Below, piece after piece: positions 24,521 to 33,435 of a stretch of 35,004 nucleotides of DNA. The notes below the pieces were generated by a model. The model was not told where the DNA came from and made no database searches. It worked only from the letters and a program-made list of their open reading frames with translations. Within the stretch, counting starts at the first letter, position 1. The number at the start of each line of letters is the position of its first letter. This stretch comes from Fictibacillus phosphorivorans (lineage in GTDB: Bacteria > Bacillota > Bacilli > Bacillales > Fictibacillaceae). The stretch lies in assembly GCF_023715845.1 (NCBI RefSeq), contig NZ_JAMBOR010000029.1, positions 1 through 35,004 on the forward strand, given 5' to 3'. The position numbers were made by a program, and so were the translations under genes.

Positions 24521-25399
24521 TTGAATAAGAAAATTGGGATGAGAATACCCCCGAAAATGGGGGAAGGCGGAATAGAGTCGGTTGCTAACTTGGCTTCAAG
24601 TATTGGGATAGAGGTCATAGATGTACCCTATTATAACCAAGAAGTAAAATCCATTTTAGAAAAGGAAGGTCTTGAAGTCGGCTCTATCGATGGACTAGGT
24701 GTGGTTGGTCAAACCAAGTTATTAAGTAAGGATGAAAATAGTCGATCTGAAGCGGAGGAAGCACTTAAACATCAACTGACCGAAGTTGCTGAGCTAGGTG
24801 GAAAAGTGATCTTCATGTGTCTGGTTCCAGAGGATCTTACGATGCCGCGTGATCATGCATTTGAAATTTGGAAAGAGACTTTTCCTCGTATCGTCAAACA
24901 TGCTGAGCAGCAGGACCTCTATATAGCATTAGAAGGATGGCCAGGACCAGCACCTTATTATCCAACATTAGGCTGTACACCTGAAATACTTAGAGCTATG
25001 TTCCATGAGGTTCCTTCCAAACATTTTGGTGTTAATTATGATCCATCTCATTTAGTTCGACTTGGCATCGACCATTTAAGATTTTTAAGTGAATTTGGAG
25101 AGAGAGTTCATTATTGTCATGGGAAAGATACTGAAATATTACATGATGAGTTATATGAATGTGGGGTTATTCCAGCCACTTTTGGTGCAAAATACGATTT
25201 TTCAGAAGGCTCATGGCGTTACACCATTCCAGGACAAGGTGACGTTGATTGGGGAAAGGTCGCCGTGCGTTTAGAAAAAATCGGATATACGGGTCCAGTC
25301 AGTATTGAACTAGAGGATCATCGTTATTGGGGATCACTCGAAAAAGAGCGTCAAGGAATCATAAAAGCAAAAGAACATCTTGCAGTATATTTTAAATAA
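24521..25399 (+). CDS. Sugar isomerase/epimerase-like TIM-barrel enzyme
   Basis: 292 residues of the xylose-isomerase-like TIM-barrel superfamily (AP endonuclease 2 family). Likely metal ligands sit at barrel strand ends: the Glu of ALEGWPG, the Asp and His of NYDPSHLVRLG, the His of HGKDTE and the Glu of IELEDHRYWG. Members isomerise or epimerise sugars, and some act on 3-keto sugars by elimination or hydration. The start is TTG with TAGGAGGG upstream. It lies between the permeases and two Gfo/Idh/MocA genes, so it should act on the imported sugar or its oxidised form. The exact reaction is unknown. Confidence 0.88.
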   Translation: MNKKIGMRIPPKMGEGGIESVANLASSIGIEVIDVPYYNQEVKSILEKEGLEVGSIDGLGVVGQTKLLSKDENSRSEAEEALKHQLTEVAELGGKVIFMCLVPEDLTMPRDHAFEIWKETFPRIVKHAEQQDLYIALEGWPGPAPYYPTLGCTPEILRAMFHEVPSKHFGVNYDPSHLVRLGIDHLRFLSEFGERVHYCHGKDTEILHDELYECGVIPATFGAKYDFSEGSWRYTIPGQGDVDWGKVAVRLEKIGYTGPVSIELEDHRYWGSLEKERQGIIKAKEHLAVYFK

Positions 25400-25419
25400 T
25401 TCATATGGGGAGGAAGAAA

Positions 25420-26526
25420 ATGTCTAGAACAGTAAAAGTAGCTATTGTCGGTTGTGGTGGGATTGCAAATGGGAAACATATGCCAAGTTTATCAAGGCTA
25501 AAAAATGTTGAGATGGTTGCATTTTGTGATGTGCTTGTGGAAAGAGCTCAAAAAGCAGCAGCGGAGTATGGCAATAAGGATGCAAAAGTTTATGACAATT
25601 ACCAAGCGTTATTGAAGGATGAGTCCATCGAGGTCGTTCACGTACTCACTCCGAACGATTCCCATGCGGAAATTTCTGTAGCAGCCCTAAATGCCGGCAA
25701 GCATGTTATGTGTGAAAAGCCAATGGCAAAAACGTCAGAGGAAGCTCGTCAAATGGTGGAAGCTGCTAAACGTTCAGGCAAAAAACTGACGATTGGCTAT
25801 AACAACCGTTTCCGTCCAGACAGCCAGTATTTACATAAGGTATGTGAACGAGGCGACCTGGGAGAGATTTATTTTGCGAAAGCACATGCGATTCGCCGCA
25901 GAGCAGTACCTACTTGGGGAGTTTTTCTTGATGAAGAAAAACAGGGAGGCGGCCCGTTAATTGATATCGGTACACATGCTCTTGATTTGACCTTGTGGAT
26001 GATGGATAACTATAAACCAAAATCGGTTATGGGTTCGACTTATCATAAATTAAATAAGAAGAGAGATGCTGCGAACGCTTGGGGCCCATGGGATCCCGAT
26101 AAGTTTACTGTTGAAGATTCTGCATTTGGTTTCATCACAATGGAAAATGGTGCCACGATTGTTTTAGAAGCAAGCTGGGCATTAAATTCTTTAGATGTGG
26201 ATGAAGCAAAGTGTTCACTGAGCGGAACAGAAGGCGGAGCCGATATGAAGGACGGCCTAAGAGTAAACGGAGAAAACTTCGGTAAGCTTTATACAACTAA
26301 TGTTGATCTAGGTGCTGGCGGAGTTGCATTTTATGATGGGAAATCAGAATCAGATGCTGATTTAGAAGCCCGTTTATGGATTGATAACATTATCAATGAC
26401 ACAGAACCTGTTGTGAAACCTGAACAAGCATATGTCGTGACTCAAATCTTAGAGGCAATCTATGAATCTGCAAAAACGGGGAAAGCCGTTTATTTCCAAG
26501 AACAACCGAATCTTGTTTCAAAATAA
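25420..26526 (+). CDS. Gfo/Idh/MocA-family oxidoreductase (first)
   Basis: 368 residues. An NAD(P)-binding Rossmann fold is at the N-terminus (VAIVGCGGIANGKHMPSL). The family motif CEKPMA supplies the catalytic lysine, and DIGTHALDL the Asp/His pair of the second domain. Such enzymes oxidise or reduce one hydroxyl of a sugar or cyclitol using a nicotinamide cofactor. The ATG at 25420 follows GGGGAGG; the ATG-less extension further upstream (from 25405) is rejected. It starts 20 bp after the isomerase gene. It differs strongly from the second oxidoreductase, so the two probably catalyse separate steps. Confidence 0.93.
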   Translation: MSRTVKVAIVGCGGIANGKHMPSLSRLKNVEMVAFCDVLVERAQKAAAEYGNKDAKVYDNYQALLKDESIEVVHVLTPNDSHAEISVAALNAGKHVMCEKPMAKTSEEARQMVEAAKRSGKKLTIGYNNRFRPDSQYLHKVCERGDLGEIYFAKAHAIRRRAVPTWGVFLDEEKQGGGPLIDIGTHALDLTLWMMDNYKPKSVMGSTYHKLNKKRDAANAWGPWDPDKFTVEDSAFGFITMENGATIVLEASWALNSLDVDEAKCSLSGTEGGADMKDGLRVNGENFGKLYTTNVDLGAGGVAFYDGKSESDADLEARLWIDNIINDTEPVVKPEQAYVVTQILEAIYESAKTGKAVYFQEQPNLVSK

Positions 26527-26590
26527 TGAACCTTCCTAATAAATTAAAGAGATCGTGTAAAAAAATTCTTTAATGAGAGAAGGAATATAA

Positions 26591-27571
26591 GTGGAAAACG
26601 TAAAAATCGGTATTATTGGTACAGGTGGTATTTCTCATGTACATGTTAAACAGTTGGGAGAATTAGAGAACGCGACAATCGTAGCGGTTGCAGATCCCAA
26701 TCCTAAAAACAGAGAGGTATTGATCGAGACGTTCAATCTTGAAGAGGTTCGACAGTTTGACGACCACCTTGATATGCTAGACAACATCCCGATGGATGCG
26801 GTGGTTATTTGTTCACCACATACCCTTCATTTTAGACAAGTGGTCGATTCCATTAACCATAATTGTCATGTGCTGATTGAGAAGCCAATGGCTTGTTCAC
26901 TAGAAGAGGCAGAACAACTTATCAAATTGGCCAAAAAGGAAAACAAAGTTCTTCAAGTTTCTTATCAAAGACATTTTGAGCCGGCCTTCCTTTATATCCG
27001 TGATGCCATATCAAATGGAACCATTGGAAAACTCACATCCGTAACCGCTTCTCTCTATCAGGATTGGAAAATGCTGACCAGTGGGACATGGCGCCAAGAT
27101 CCATCGTTATCGGGTGGAGGAATGCTGATGGATTCTGGAAGTCATATTGTAGACGTACTATTATGGACTACAGGGTTAAAACCAATTGAAGTTGAATCCA
27201 AACTGGAGCAGCATCAAACACCTGTAGAACAGGATTCATTTTCGACGATACGATTTGAAAAAAATGTTGTGGCAGGGCTAAATATTGTTGGGAATGCTCC
27301 ATGTTGGCATGAAACATATGTTTTTTGTGGAGAAGATGGTGGCATTTTTTATGATAACGGGAAGATCGTTCTTCGTCAGAATGGTAAAGATCCCGTTAAT
27401 CCTGAACTCCCTCAGCAAAAGACGAATCCGGATAAAAGTTTTATAGCTGCAATCCTTGGTCATCACGATGTAATGGTGCCTGGAGATTTCGCGAAAGAAG
27501 TGGTAAAGCTGACTGAGAGAATCTATCAAGCCGCAGGATATAAGGCTGTACCTCCATTATTAAAGGATTAA
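26591..27571 (+). CDS. Gfo/Idh/MocA-family oxidoreductase (second)
   Basis: 326 residues. Rossmann motif IGIIGTGGISHVHV, catalytic-lysine motif IEKPMA and second-domain motif MDSGSHIVD are present. Start is GTG at 26591 with GAGAAGG upstream. It is the last gene of the operon, 64 bp after the first oxidoreductase, and is followed by a terminator. It is shorter than the first by 42 residues, chiefly in the C-terminal domain. Pairing of two such enzymes with a TIM-barrel protein suggests one oxidises the incoming sugar and the other reduces the product. Substrate unknown. Confidence 0.92.
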   Translation: MENVKIGIIGTGGISHVHVKQLGELENATIVAVADPNPKNREVLIETFNLEEVRQFDDHLDMLDNIPMDAVVICSPHTLHFRQVVDSINHNCHVLIEKPMACSLEEAEQLIKLAKKENKVLQVSYQRHFEPAFLYIRDAISNGTIGKLTSVTASLYQDWKMLTSGTWRQDPSLSGGGMLMDSGSHIVDVLLWTTGLKPIEVESKLEQHQTPVEQDSFSTIRFEKNVVAGLNIVGNAPCWHETYVFCGEDGGIFYDNGKIVLRQNGKDPVNPELPQQKTNPDKSFIAAILGHHDVMVPGDFAKEVVKLTERIYQAAGYKAVPPLLKD

Positions 27572-27590
27572 CGTTCGCACAACAAGTAAG

Positions 27591-27630
27591 AAAAAACATC
27601 TCCCCCGATAAATGAGGTAGATGTTTTTTT
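27591..27630 (+). terminator. Terminator of the sugar operon
   Basis: AACATCT paired with AGATGTT, with partial pairing CC/GG inside, then seven Ts. It lies about 20 nt after the last stop. Confidence 0.75.
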
Positions 27631-27684
27631 CTTGCAAAAATAACCAGTAGAAGAAAAGATTAAGACAGCATCCGAACAATAAAG

Positions 27685-27714
27685 AACTCGCTAAAACAAT
27701 CATTAGCGAGTTTT
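27685..27714. terminator. Terminator of the VUT-family gene (hairpin, weak T tracts)
   Basis: AACTCGCTAA, 8-nt loop, TTAGCGAGTT. It is a perfect 10-bp stem just past the stop of the minus-strand gene. Confidence 0.65.
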
Positions 27715-27719
27715 AACGT

Positions 27720-28253
27720 TTAATTGGAAGTAAGTTCTTTGAACGTGTTTTGTTTCCGCATAATCATAGAAATAAAGACTTGAATGAGTAGTTTCACTAA
27801 GTATTGTCCAAGTATCGCATAGGGTACGAGATCCCAAGATAAGAAACCAGCACCAATCGGTGATAATCCCACGATAACAAAGATCGTAGAATCTACTAGA
27901 CTAGAAACCGCTCCACTGTATAAGACACGTTTATAAAAGGGAGCATTCATTCTTGAATAGATCTCCGTATCAATCGACTCTGAAAGAACGAATGTTAAGG
28001 CAGAAGCAGCTGCGATATAAAGTGTATCTCCCAGTAAATAAGAAGTTAATGCTGATGCTAGTAGAGCAATAGCAATCACACCATATGTTTTTTTCTTACC
28101 AACCTTTCTTTGTACTAGGTCTCTTAGTATGAAAGTAAGGCCAATAAAAAAGGTTCCATAAGGGATGATTAATTTACCAGCCACTAATGGCATGGTTGAC
28201 GCTGTGACAACATTGGCCGTCACGATTACCAGTAGGTAAAACAAAATATTCAT
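27720..28253 (-). CDS. VUT-family membrane protein (YhhQ-like putative precursor transporter)
   Basis: 177 residues with about five membrane helices. The features I associate with the VUT/YhhQ family (DUF165) are present: an early ANVVTAS, a FILRDLVQRKVGKK segment after the second helix, and SSLVDSTIFVIVG. E. coli YhhQ imports queuosine precursors (preQ0/preQ1), and this may do the same; other VUT proteins have unproven roles. GGAGG is 8 nt before the ATG. No queuosine genes lie near and I see no preQ1 riboswitch in the leader. It stands alone on the minus strand. Confidence 0.82.
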   Translation of the reverse strand: MNILFYLLVIVTANVVTASTMPLVAGKLIIPYGTFFIGLTFILRDLVQRKVGKKKTYGVIAIALLASALTSYLLGDTLYIAAASALTFVLSESIDTEIYSRMNAPFYKRVLYSGAVSSLVDSTIFVIVGLSPIGAGFLSWDLVPYAILGQYLVKLLIQVFISMIMRKQNTFKELTSN

Positions 28254-28405
28254 CTATTATTCCTCCATTGAATGTTTAGATGGTCTGACAAAATATGAAG
28301 TTTCCTATAAGATTATAAATATATTTGATGTGTACCGCTACTATGGATTTAAAAAGGAACGAACTAACTTTTTGGGGTTTAATTAAAAGAAGGGGCGTGA
28401 GCATC

Positions 28406-28753
28406 ATGAAACTAAATCATATAAACCTGACAGTGACCGATGTTTCAGCATCTCGTGAGTTTTTAGAAAAGTATTTTGGATTGAAATGTGTAGGGAGCAG
28501 AGGAAAAGCTTTTGCAGTGATGATGGATGATGGTGGTATGATTCTGACTCTAATGAAAGGGAAGAATGTTAAGTATCCAGAGACTTTCCATATTGGTTTC
28601 CCACAGGAGAATAAAGAACAAGTTGATCATATCAATCAAAGATTGAAAGAAGATGGATTTGCAGTAGAGCCTCCACAAGAGTCACATGGGTACACGTTCT
28701 ATGTGGAAGCACCAGGTGGATTCATGGTGGAAATTTTGTGTTTGATCAATTAA
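28406..28753 (+). CDS. VOC-superfamily (glyoxalase/dioxygenase fold) protein
   Basis: 115 residues forming one VOC module pair: MKLNHINLTVTDVSASREFLEKYFGL at the start and GYTFYVEAPGGFMVEILC at the end. Likely metal ligands are the His of LNHINL, the His of FHIGF and the Glu of VEILC. The superfamily covers glyoxalases, dioxygenases and drug-binding proteins, so no reaction can be named. The ATG at 28406 follows AGAAGGGG at 10 nt; the frame is open upstream but without homology. Single gene, ended by the convergent hairpin. Confidence 0.85.
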   Translation: MKLNHINLTVTDVSASREFLEKYFGLKCVGSRGKAFAVMMDDGGMILTLMKGKNVKYPETFHIGFPQENKEQVDHINQRLKEDGFAVEPPQESHGYTFYVEAPGGFMVEILCLIN

Positions 28754-28774
28754 GCCCGGACAATGTCCGGGCTT
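28752..28774. terminator. Hairpin between two convergent genes
   Basis: AAGCCCGGAC, loop AAT, GTCCGGGCTT. It is a perfect 10-bp stem with no long T run on either side, overlapping the stop codon of the VOC gene. Confidence 0.65.
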
Positions 28775-28782
28775 ATATATCT

Positions 28783-30111
28783 TTACGATCTTGCAGCTAT
28801 TACTCTATCACTCGTAAACTTCGGAAGCCATTCTCCGTGTGCTTCCATTAAGTCATCACATAAAGAGATAATATCATCCATCGATAATTCCGAAGCTGTA
28901 TGAGGATCAAGCATCGCTGCCTGATAGATGTATTCCTTTTTCAAGGTCATAGCGGCTTCGATGGTGAGCAATTGCGTGTTAATATTGGTACGATTTAATG
29001 CCGCCAATTGTTCTGGAAGATCTCCTACATAGGTTGGTGTGATGCCGCTTCGATCCGCGATGCATGGGACTTCAACACAGGCTTTCTCAGGAAGATTACT
29101 AATCAGACGGCCTGTATTCAACACGTTCCCGCCAAATTTAAATGGAACATCTGTCTCAATCGCCTCAATAATCCGTGAACCATATTCGTGAGAACGAACA
29201 TGATCCAATGCCTTATTATTCACCAAGTCGTCTTTCATAGCTACCCATTGGTTAATTTGGTTTTCACAACGGCGCGGATATTCATCCAAAGGAATATTGA
29301 ATCGCTCGATTAATTCAGGGTAATTCGATTTAATAAAATACGGATGATACTCGGCGTTATGTTCAGAGGATTCGGTAACATAATAGCCGAACTTATCCAT
29401 CAACTCGAATCTAACCATATCTTCATGCTGCCTTTTTTGTTTTTCACGGGCTCTGCGTTTAATCTCAGGGTACAAATCAACGCCATCCTTACTTACTTCA
29501 AGCAGCCATGCCATATGATTAATCCCAGCAATCTTTTCCTTTACACCTGTTCGATCCATTCCTAATGCATCGAACAAATCCCTCGTACATACCTGAACAC
29601 TATGGCATAAACCAACCGTGTTAATACTTGTAAATCGGTTCATAACACCGGTCAAAACAGCCATTGGATTCGTGTAATTCATAAACAATGCCTCAGGACA
29701 AACCTCTTCCATATCCTTTGCAAAATCAAGCATCACAGGGATTGTACGTAAGTTTCGGAAAATCCCGCCGATTCCTACTGTATCTGCTATGGTTTGTCTT
29801 AATCCATATTTCTTTGGAATTTCAAAATCAATGACGGTACTTGGTTTGTAACCACCAACTTGGATGGCATTGATCACATATTTTGCTCCATTTAAAGCTT
29901 CCTTCCGATTCATGTAAGACTTTATGGTAACATTTTTCGCAAGGCTTTCTTTTAAATTATTGAGCATTTGCTCTGAATCCCGTAAACGCTGCTCATCAAT
30001 ATCGAATAATGCAAATTCAAATCCGTCCAACGCGTCAACCAACATACAATCTCCAAGTACATTTTTCGCAAATACCGTACTTCCTGCACCAAGAAATGTA
30101 ATTTTAGACAT
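28783..30111 (-). CDS. melA: Family 4 glycosidase (alpha-galactosidase/alpha-glucosidase)
   Basis: 442 residues of GH4, the NAD- and Mn-dependent glycosidases that act by oxidising C3, eliminating, then reducing. Visible motifs are ITFLGAGSTVFAKN (NAD binding), NYTNPMAVLT, GLCHSVQ with the metal-binding Cys, AGINHMAW with the metal-binding His, and EHNAEYHPYF. The pattern is MelA-like, so raffinose or melibiose type sugars are the likely substrate, but galactosidase versus glucosidase activity is not certain. The ATG at 30111 lies 7 nt after GTGGAGG; an ATG at 30144 has no such site. The gene is intact although its transporter upstream is destroyed. Confidence 0.9.
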   Translation of the reverse strand: MSKITFLGAGSTVFAKNVLGDCMLVDALDGFEFALFDIDEQRLRDSEQMLNNLKESLAKNVTIKSYMNRKEALNGAKYVINAIQVGGYKPSTVIDFEIPKKYGLRQTIADTVGIGGIFRNLRTIPVMLDFAKDMEEVCPEALFMNYTNPMAVLTGVMNRFTSINTVGLCHSVQVCTRDLFDALGMDRTGVKEKIAGINHMAWLLEVSKDGVDLYPEIKRRAREKQKRQHEDMVRFELMDKFGYYVTESSEHNAEYHPYFIKSNYPELIERFNIPLDEYPRRCENQINQWVAMKDDLVNNKALDHVRSHEYGSRIIEAIETDVPFKFGGNVLNTGRLISNLPEKACVEVPCIADRSGITPTYVGDLPEQLAALNRTNINTQLLTIEAAMTLKKEYIYQAAMLDPHTASELSMDDIISLCDDLMEAHGEWLPKFTSDRVIAARS

Positions 30112-30144
30112 ATCGTAACCTCCACTATGAATGTTTTCGAACAT

Positions 30145-30417
30145 TTAACCTTTAACTGATCCAGATGCTAATCCTTTAACAAAGTGCTTTTGTAAAGCTA
30201 AGAAGAGCACAACCATTGGCAGTACAGCCATGATCGCAGCGGCTGCCACTAGATTCATCCGACTTGCATTTTCACCAAAGAAACCAGCCAGTGCGACCGT
30301 AATCGTTTTAACCTCTTCAGCTTGGAGGAAGAAAATCGCAAACTGATAATCATTCCAAATGAACACACAAGAAATGATCAGTATTGAAGCGGTAACAGGC
30401 TTCAATAAAGGGAACAA
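30145..30417 (-). pseudogene. MalG-type sugar permease remnant (C-terminal third only)
   Basis: 90 codons that match only the end of MalG-type permeases: FPLLKPVTASILI (the tail of the EAA loop), WNDYQFAIFF and the closing QKHFVKGLASGSVKG. A full subunit has about 280 residues, so the first two thirds, with four helices and most of the EAA loop, are absent. The frame opens with TTG, and AAGGAGG stands 7 nt upstream, apparently the ribosome site of a lost gene joined to this fragment by deletion. A peptide may still be made but cannot form a channel. It lies between a LacI gene and melA on the same strand. Confidence 0.85.
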
Positions 30418-30445
30418 ATAACCACCTCCTTAAAAGTTTAACTTC

Positions 30446-31533
<1,088 letters not shown>

Positions 31534-31706
31534 ATTTTACTTTTTATGTTTTATATACTAACACCTATAAAAGGGGCTTTCAATAAGTTTTCTGTATTTT
31601 CGGAAAATAATTAATGACAAGATCCCTTTGTTTATTCTAAAATACGACAAAACTCGATAAAGGTTTTAAGGATCTCTCAGTAAATTTTTTATTAAAAGCT
31701 AAGAAA

Positions 31707-31717
31707 ATTTACTAAAT
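31707..31717. promoter_or_regulatory. Third copy of the LacI-type palindrome
   Basis: ATTTACTAAAT again, 184 bp from the second copy; a half-site AGTAAAT lies at about 31679. The 430-bp gap 31469-31900 holds these boxes, AT-rich DNA and no gene. Confidence 0.4.
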
Positions 31718-31900
31718 AATTTGTGGGAAAATAATTGGGAAAGGGTGTGGTTGGTGGGTACCACCAGGCAAATGGGGGTGTATCCGCTCTTTTAAATTTA
31801 TTACACAAGAAAATTCCAATAGGGTAATTAACTGCTTAGGAAGAATAAATAATGAAGTATGATAAGGTTTGCTTTTAATAAGAAATGATGGAGGAATTTA

Positions 31901-32868
31901 ATGGAGGGATCAACCAAAACCTTTGATGAGACACGATTGGTTTCATTTTTATATGACAAATATCATTTAATTGCACCACTAAGTTGTAAGCTTCTACGAA
32001 GTAGTTTTAATGACCACTATATTATCCAGACTACTACGAAGAAGTTCATTTTAAGGGTGTATTTGAACGGTAAATATTATTTACGCAGCAGTGATGATAT
32101 ACAATTTGAGTTAGATTTGCTTCGTTACCTCTATTTAAATGGTCTAGCCGTCATACCTCCCGTTGTTAATAAAAATAACGAAACGATAAGTGTCATTACC
32201 AATAATGGAGAAAATCATTATTTAGCTCTATTTCCATATGCGGCGGGTAAACCAATAGATGAAAGTTTAACGATTGAACAAGCTATGAAACTAGGGTATT
32301 ATTAGCAAATCTGCATTTGACTGCACAATCATTTCAAAGCGATTTTTCTAGGGGTCATTTAAACGCTAAGAGTCTTATCGAGGACCCTTTATACCATATC
32401 GAGAAATACACTAACATGTTTGGTTTTGGTGACATTTCCTTCTTCAATAAATGTTTTAACAAACTTATAGAAGGATTGAATGAACTACCTAAAACCCATC
32501 AAGGGTACGGGATCATTCATGGTGATCCGAATCCATCCAACTTTTTTTATAGCGAGGAAGATGGATTTTCACTTTTCGATTTTGATCATTGTGCATATGG
32601 ATACCGGATTCATGATTTAGCCGTAATAAAACGAAGTTTCCCAGAGAACGTTTTTGGAGCTGTCCTAGATGGATATAAAAAATTGAGACCCTTACAAGCT
32701 TTTGAAAAGAACTACATAGAAACGTATTCGAATATTTTATTGGTGACAAAATTCAGGGATATTTTCAATATGCTGGAGATAAAAAGGGCTAGTTTGGATA
32801 ATATGAAGATAGTTGCTCTTCATGCATACAACACGATAAAGGAAATAAATGGAACTCCCGAAAATTGA
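31901..32868 (+). pseudogene. Phosphotransferase (APH/ChoK fold), split by one-base deletion
   Basis: Two consecutive frames make one kinase-like protein of about 322 residues. The first frame (31901-32305) gives the N-lobe, with FILRVYLNGKYYLRSSDDIQFE. The second (from about 32296) gives the C-lobe with HGDPNPSNFF, the catalytic loop, and FDFDH, the metal-binding Asp. At 32294-32296 the sequence has GGG; a fourth G would restore LGVLLANLHLTAQ across the join. So a single G was lost, or a base was missed in sequencing. GATGGAGG precedes the ATG. Substrate unknown; family members phosphorylate aminoglycosides, choline or homoserine. Confidence 0.85.
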
Positions 32869-32896
32869 TAAGGTAAGTGGCTTAATACAGAGGGTT

Positions 32897-32905
32897 TGTT
32901 ATAAT
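32897..32905 (+). promoter_or_regulatory. Extended -10 promoter of alaR-alaT
   Basis: TGTTATAAT is a perfect extended -10, about 27 nt before the alaR start. No good -35 accompanies it. Confidence 0.55.
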
Positions 32906-32931
32906 GTTCAGCATATTCTACTAAAAGCGAG

Positions 32932-33435
32932 TTGATTGATTTGGATTCTACAGAACGCGAACTGTTGCAATTAATTGAAAAAAACGGACGTCTAGAAACA
33001 GCGACGATCGCCAGGTTAATGGGTATTTCAGAAGAAGAAACTCAGGAAATCATAGAAAAGCTTGAAAAAGAAAAAGTGATTCTCGGTTACTCAGCTATTA
33101 TTGACTGGACGAAAGGGACTGAAGATGGAGCGGTAACAGCCATGATCGATGTGAAAGTTACACCTAAGCGTGGTGTAGGCTTTGATAAAATAGCAGAACG
33201 TATTTACCGTTTTCCTGAGGTTAAAGCGGTATACCTTATGTCTGGTGTTTACGATCTGTCGGTATCGATCGAAGGGAAGACGATGGCTGAAGTCGGACGT
33301 TTTGTTTCTGAAAAACTATCGACTTTAGATTCGGTTATATCTACAACGACTCACTTCATTTTGAAGAAGTACAAGCATGACGGTATTGTATTTCGTGATA
33401 ATGATGAAGATAAACGCATAGTGGTGTCGCCATGA
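32932..33435 (+). CDS. alaR: Lrp/AsnC-family regulator AlaR (YugG-like)
   Basis: 167 residues. An N-terminal helix-turn-helix (about 5-60, ELLQLIEKNGRLETATIARLMG) is joined to an RAM-type ligand-binding domain (about 75-160, VTPKRGVGFDKIAERIYRF ... MSGVYDLSV). The second half is close to B. subtilis YugG, named AlaR, the activator of the neighbouring alanine transaminase. The start is TTG at 32932 or 32941; neither has a strong ribosome site. Its TGA overlaps the aminotransferase ATG (ATGA), so the two are translated together. Confidence 0.88.
   Translation: MIDLDSTERELLQLIEKNGRLETATIARLMGISEEETQEIIEKLEKEKVILGYSAIIDWTKGTEDGAVTAMIDVKVTPKRGVGFDKIAERIYRFPEVKAVYLMSGVYDLSVSIEGKTMAEVGRFVSEKLSTLDSVISTTTHFILKKYKHDGIVFRDNDEDKRIVVSP

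Noticed and set aside
28254-28324. preQ1 riboswitch before the VUT-family gene
   Set aside because: The leader lacks the preQ1-I core and A-rich tail; only ordinary AT-rich sequence is seen.
31751-31765. TTGGTGGGTACCACC as a T-box antiterminator remnant
   Set aside because: The T-box core is AGGGTGGNACCGCG; this differs, and there is no stem I/specifier structure or terminator, nor an amino-acid gene behind it.
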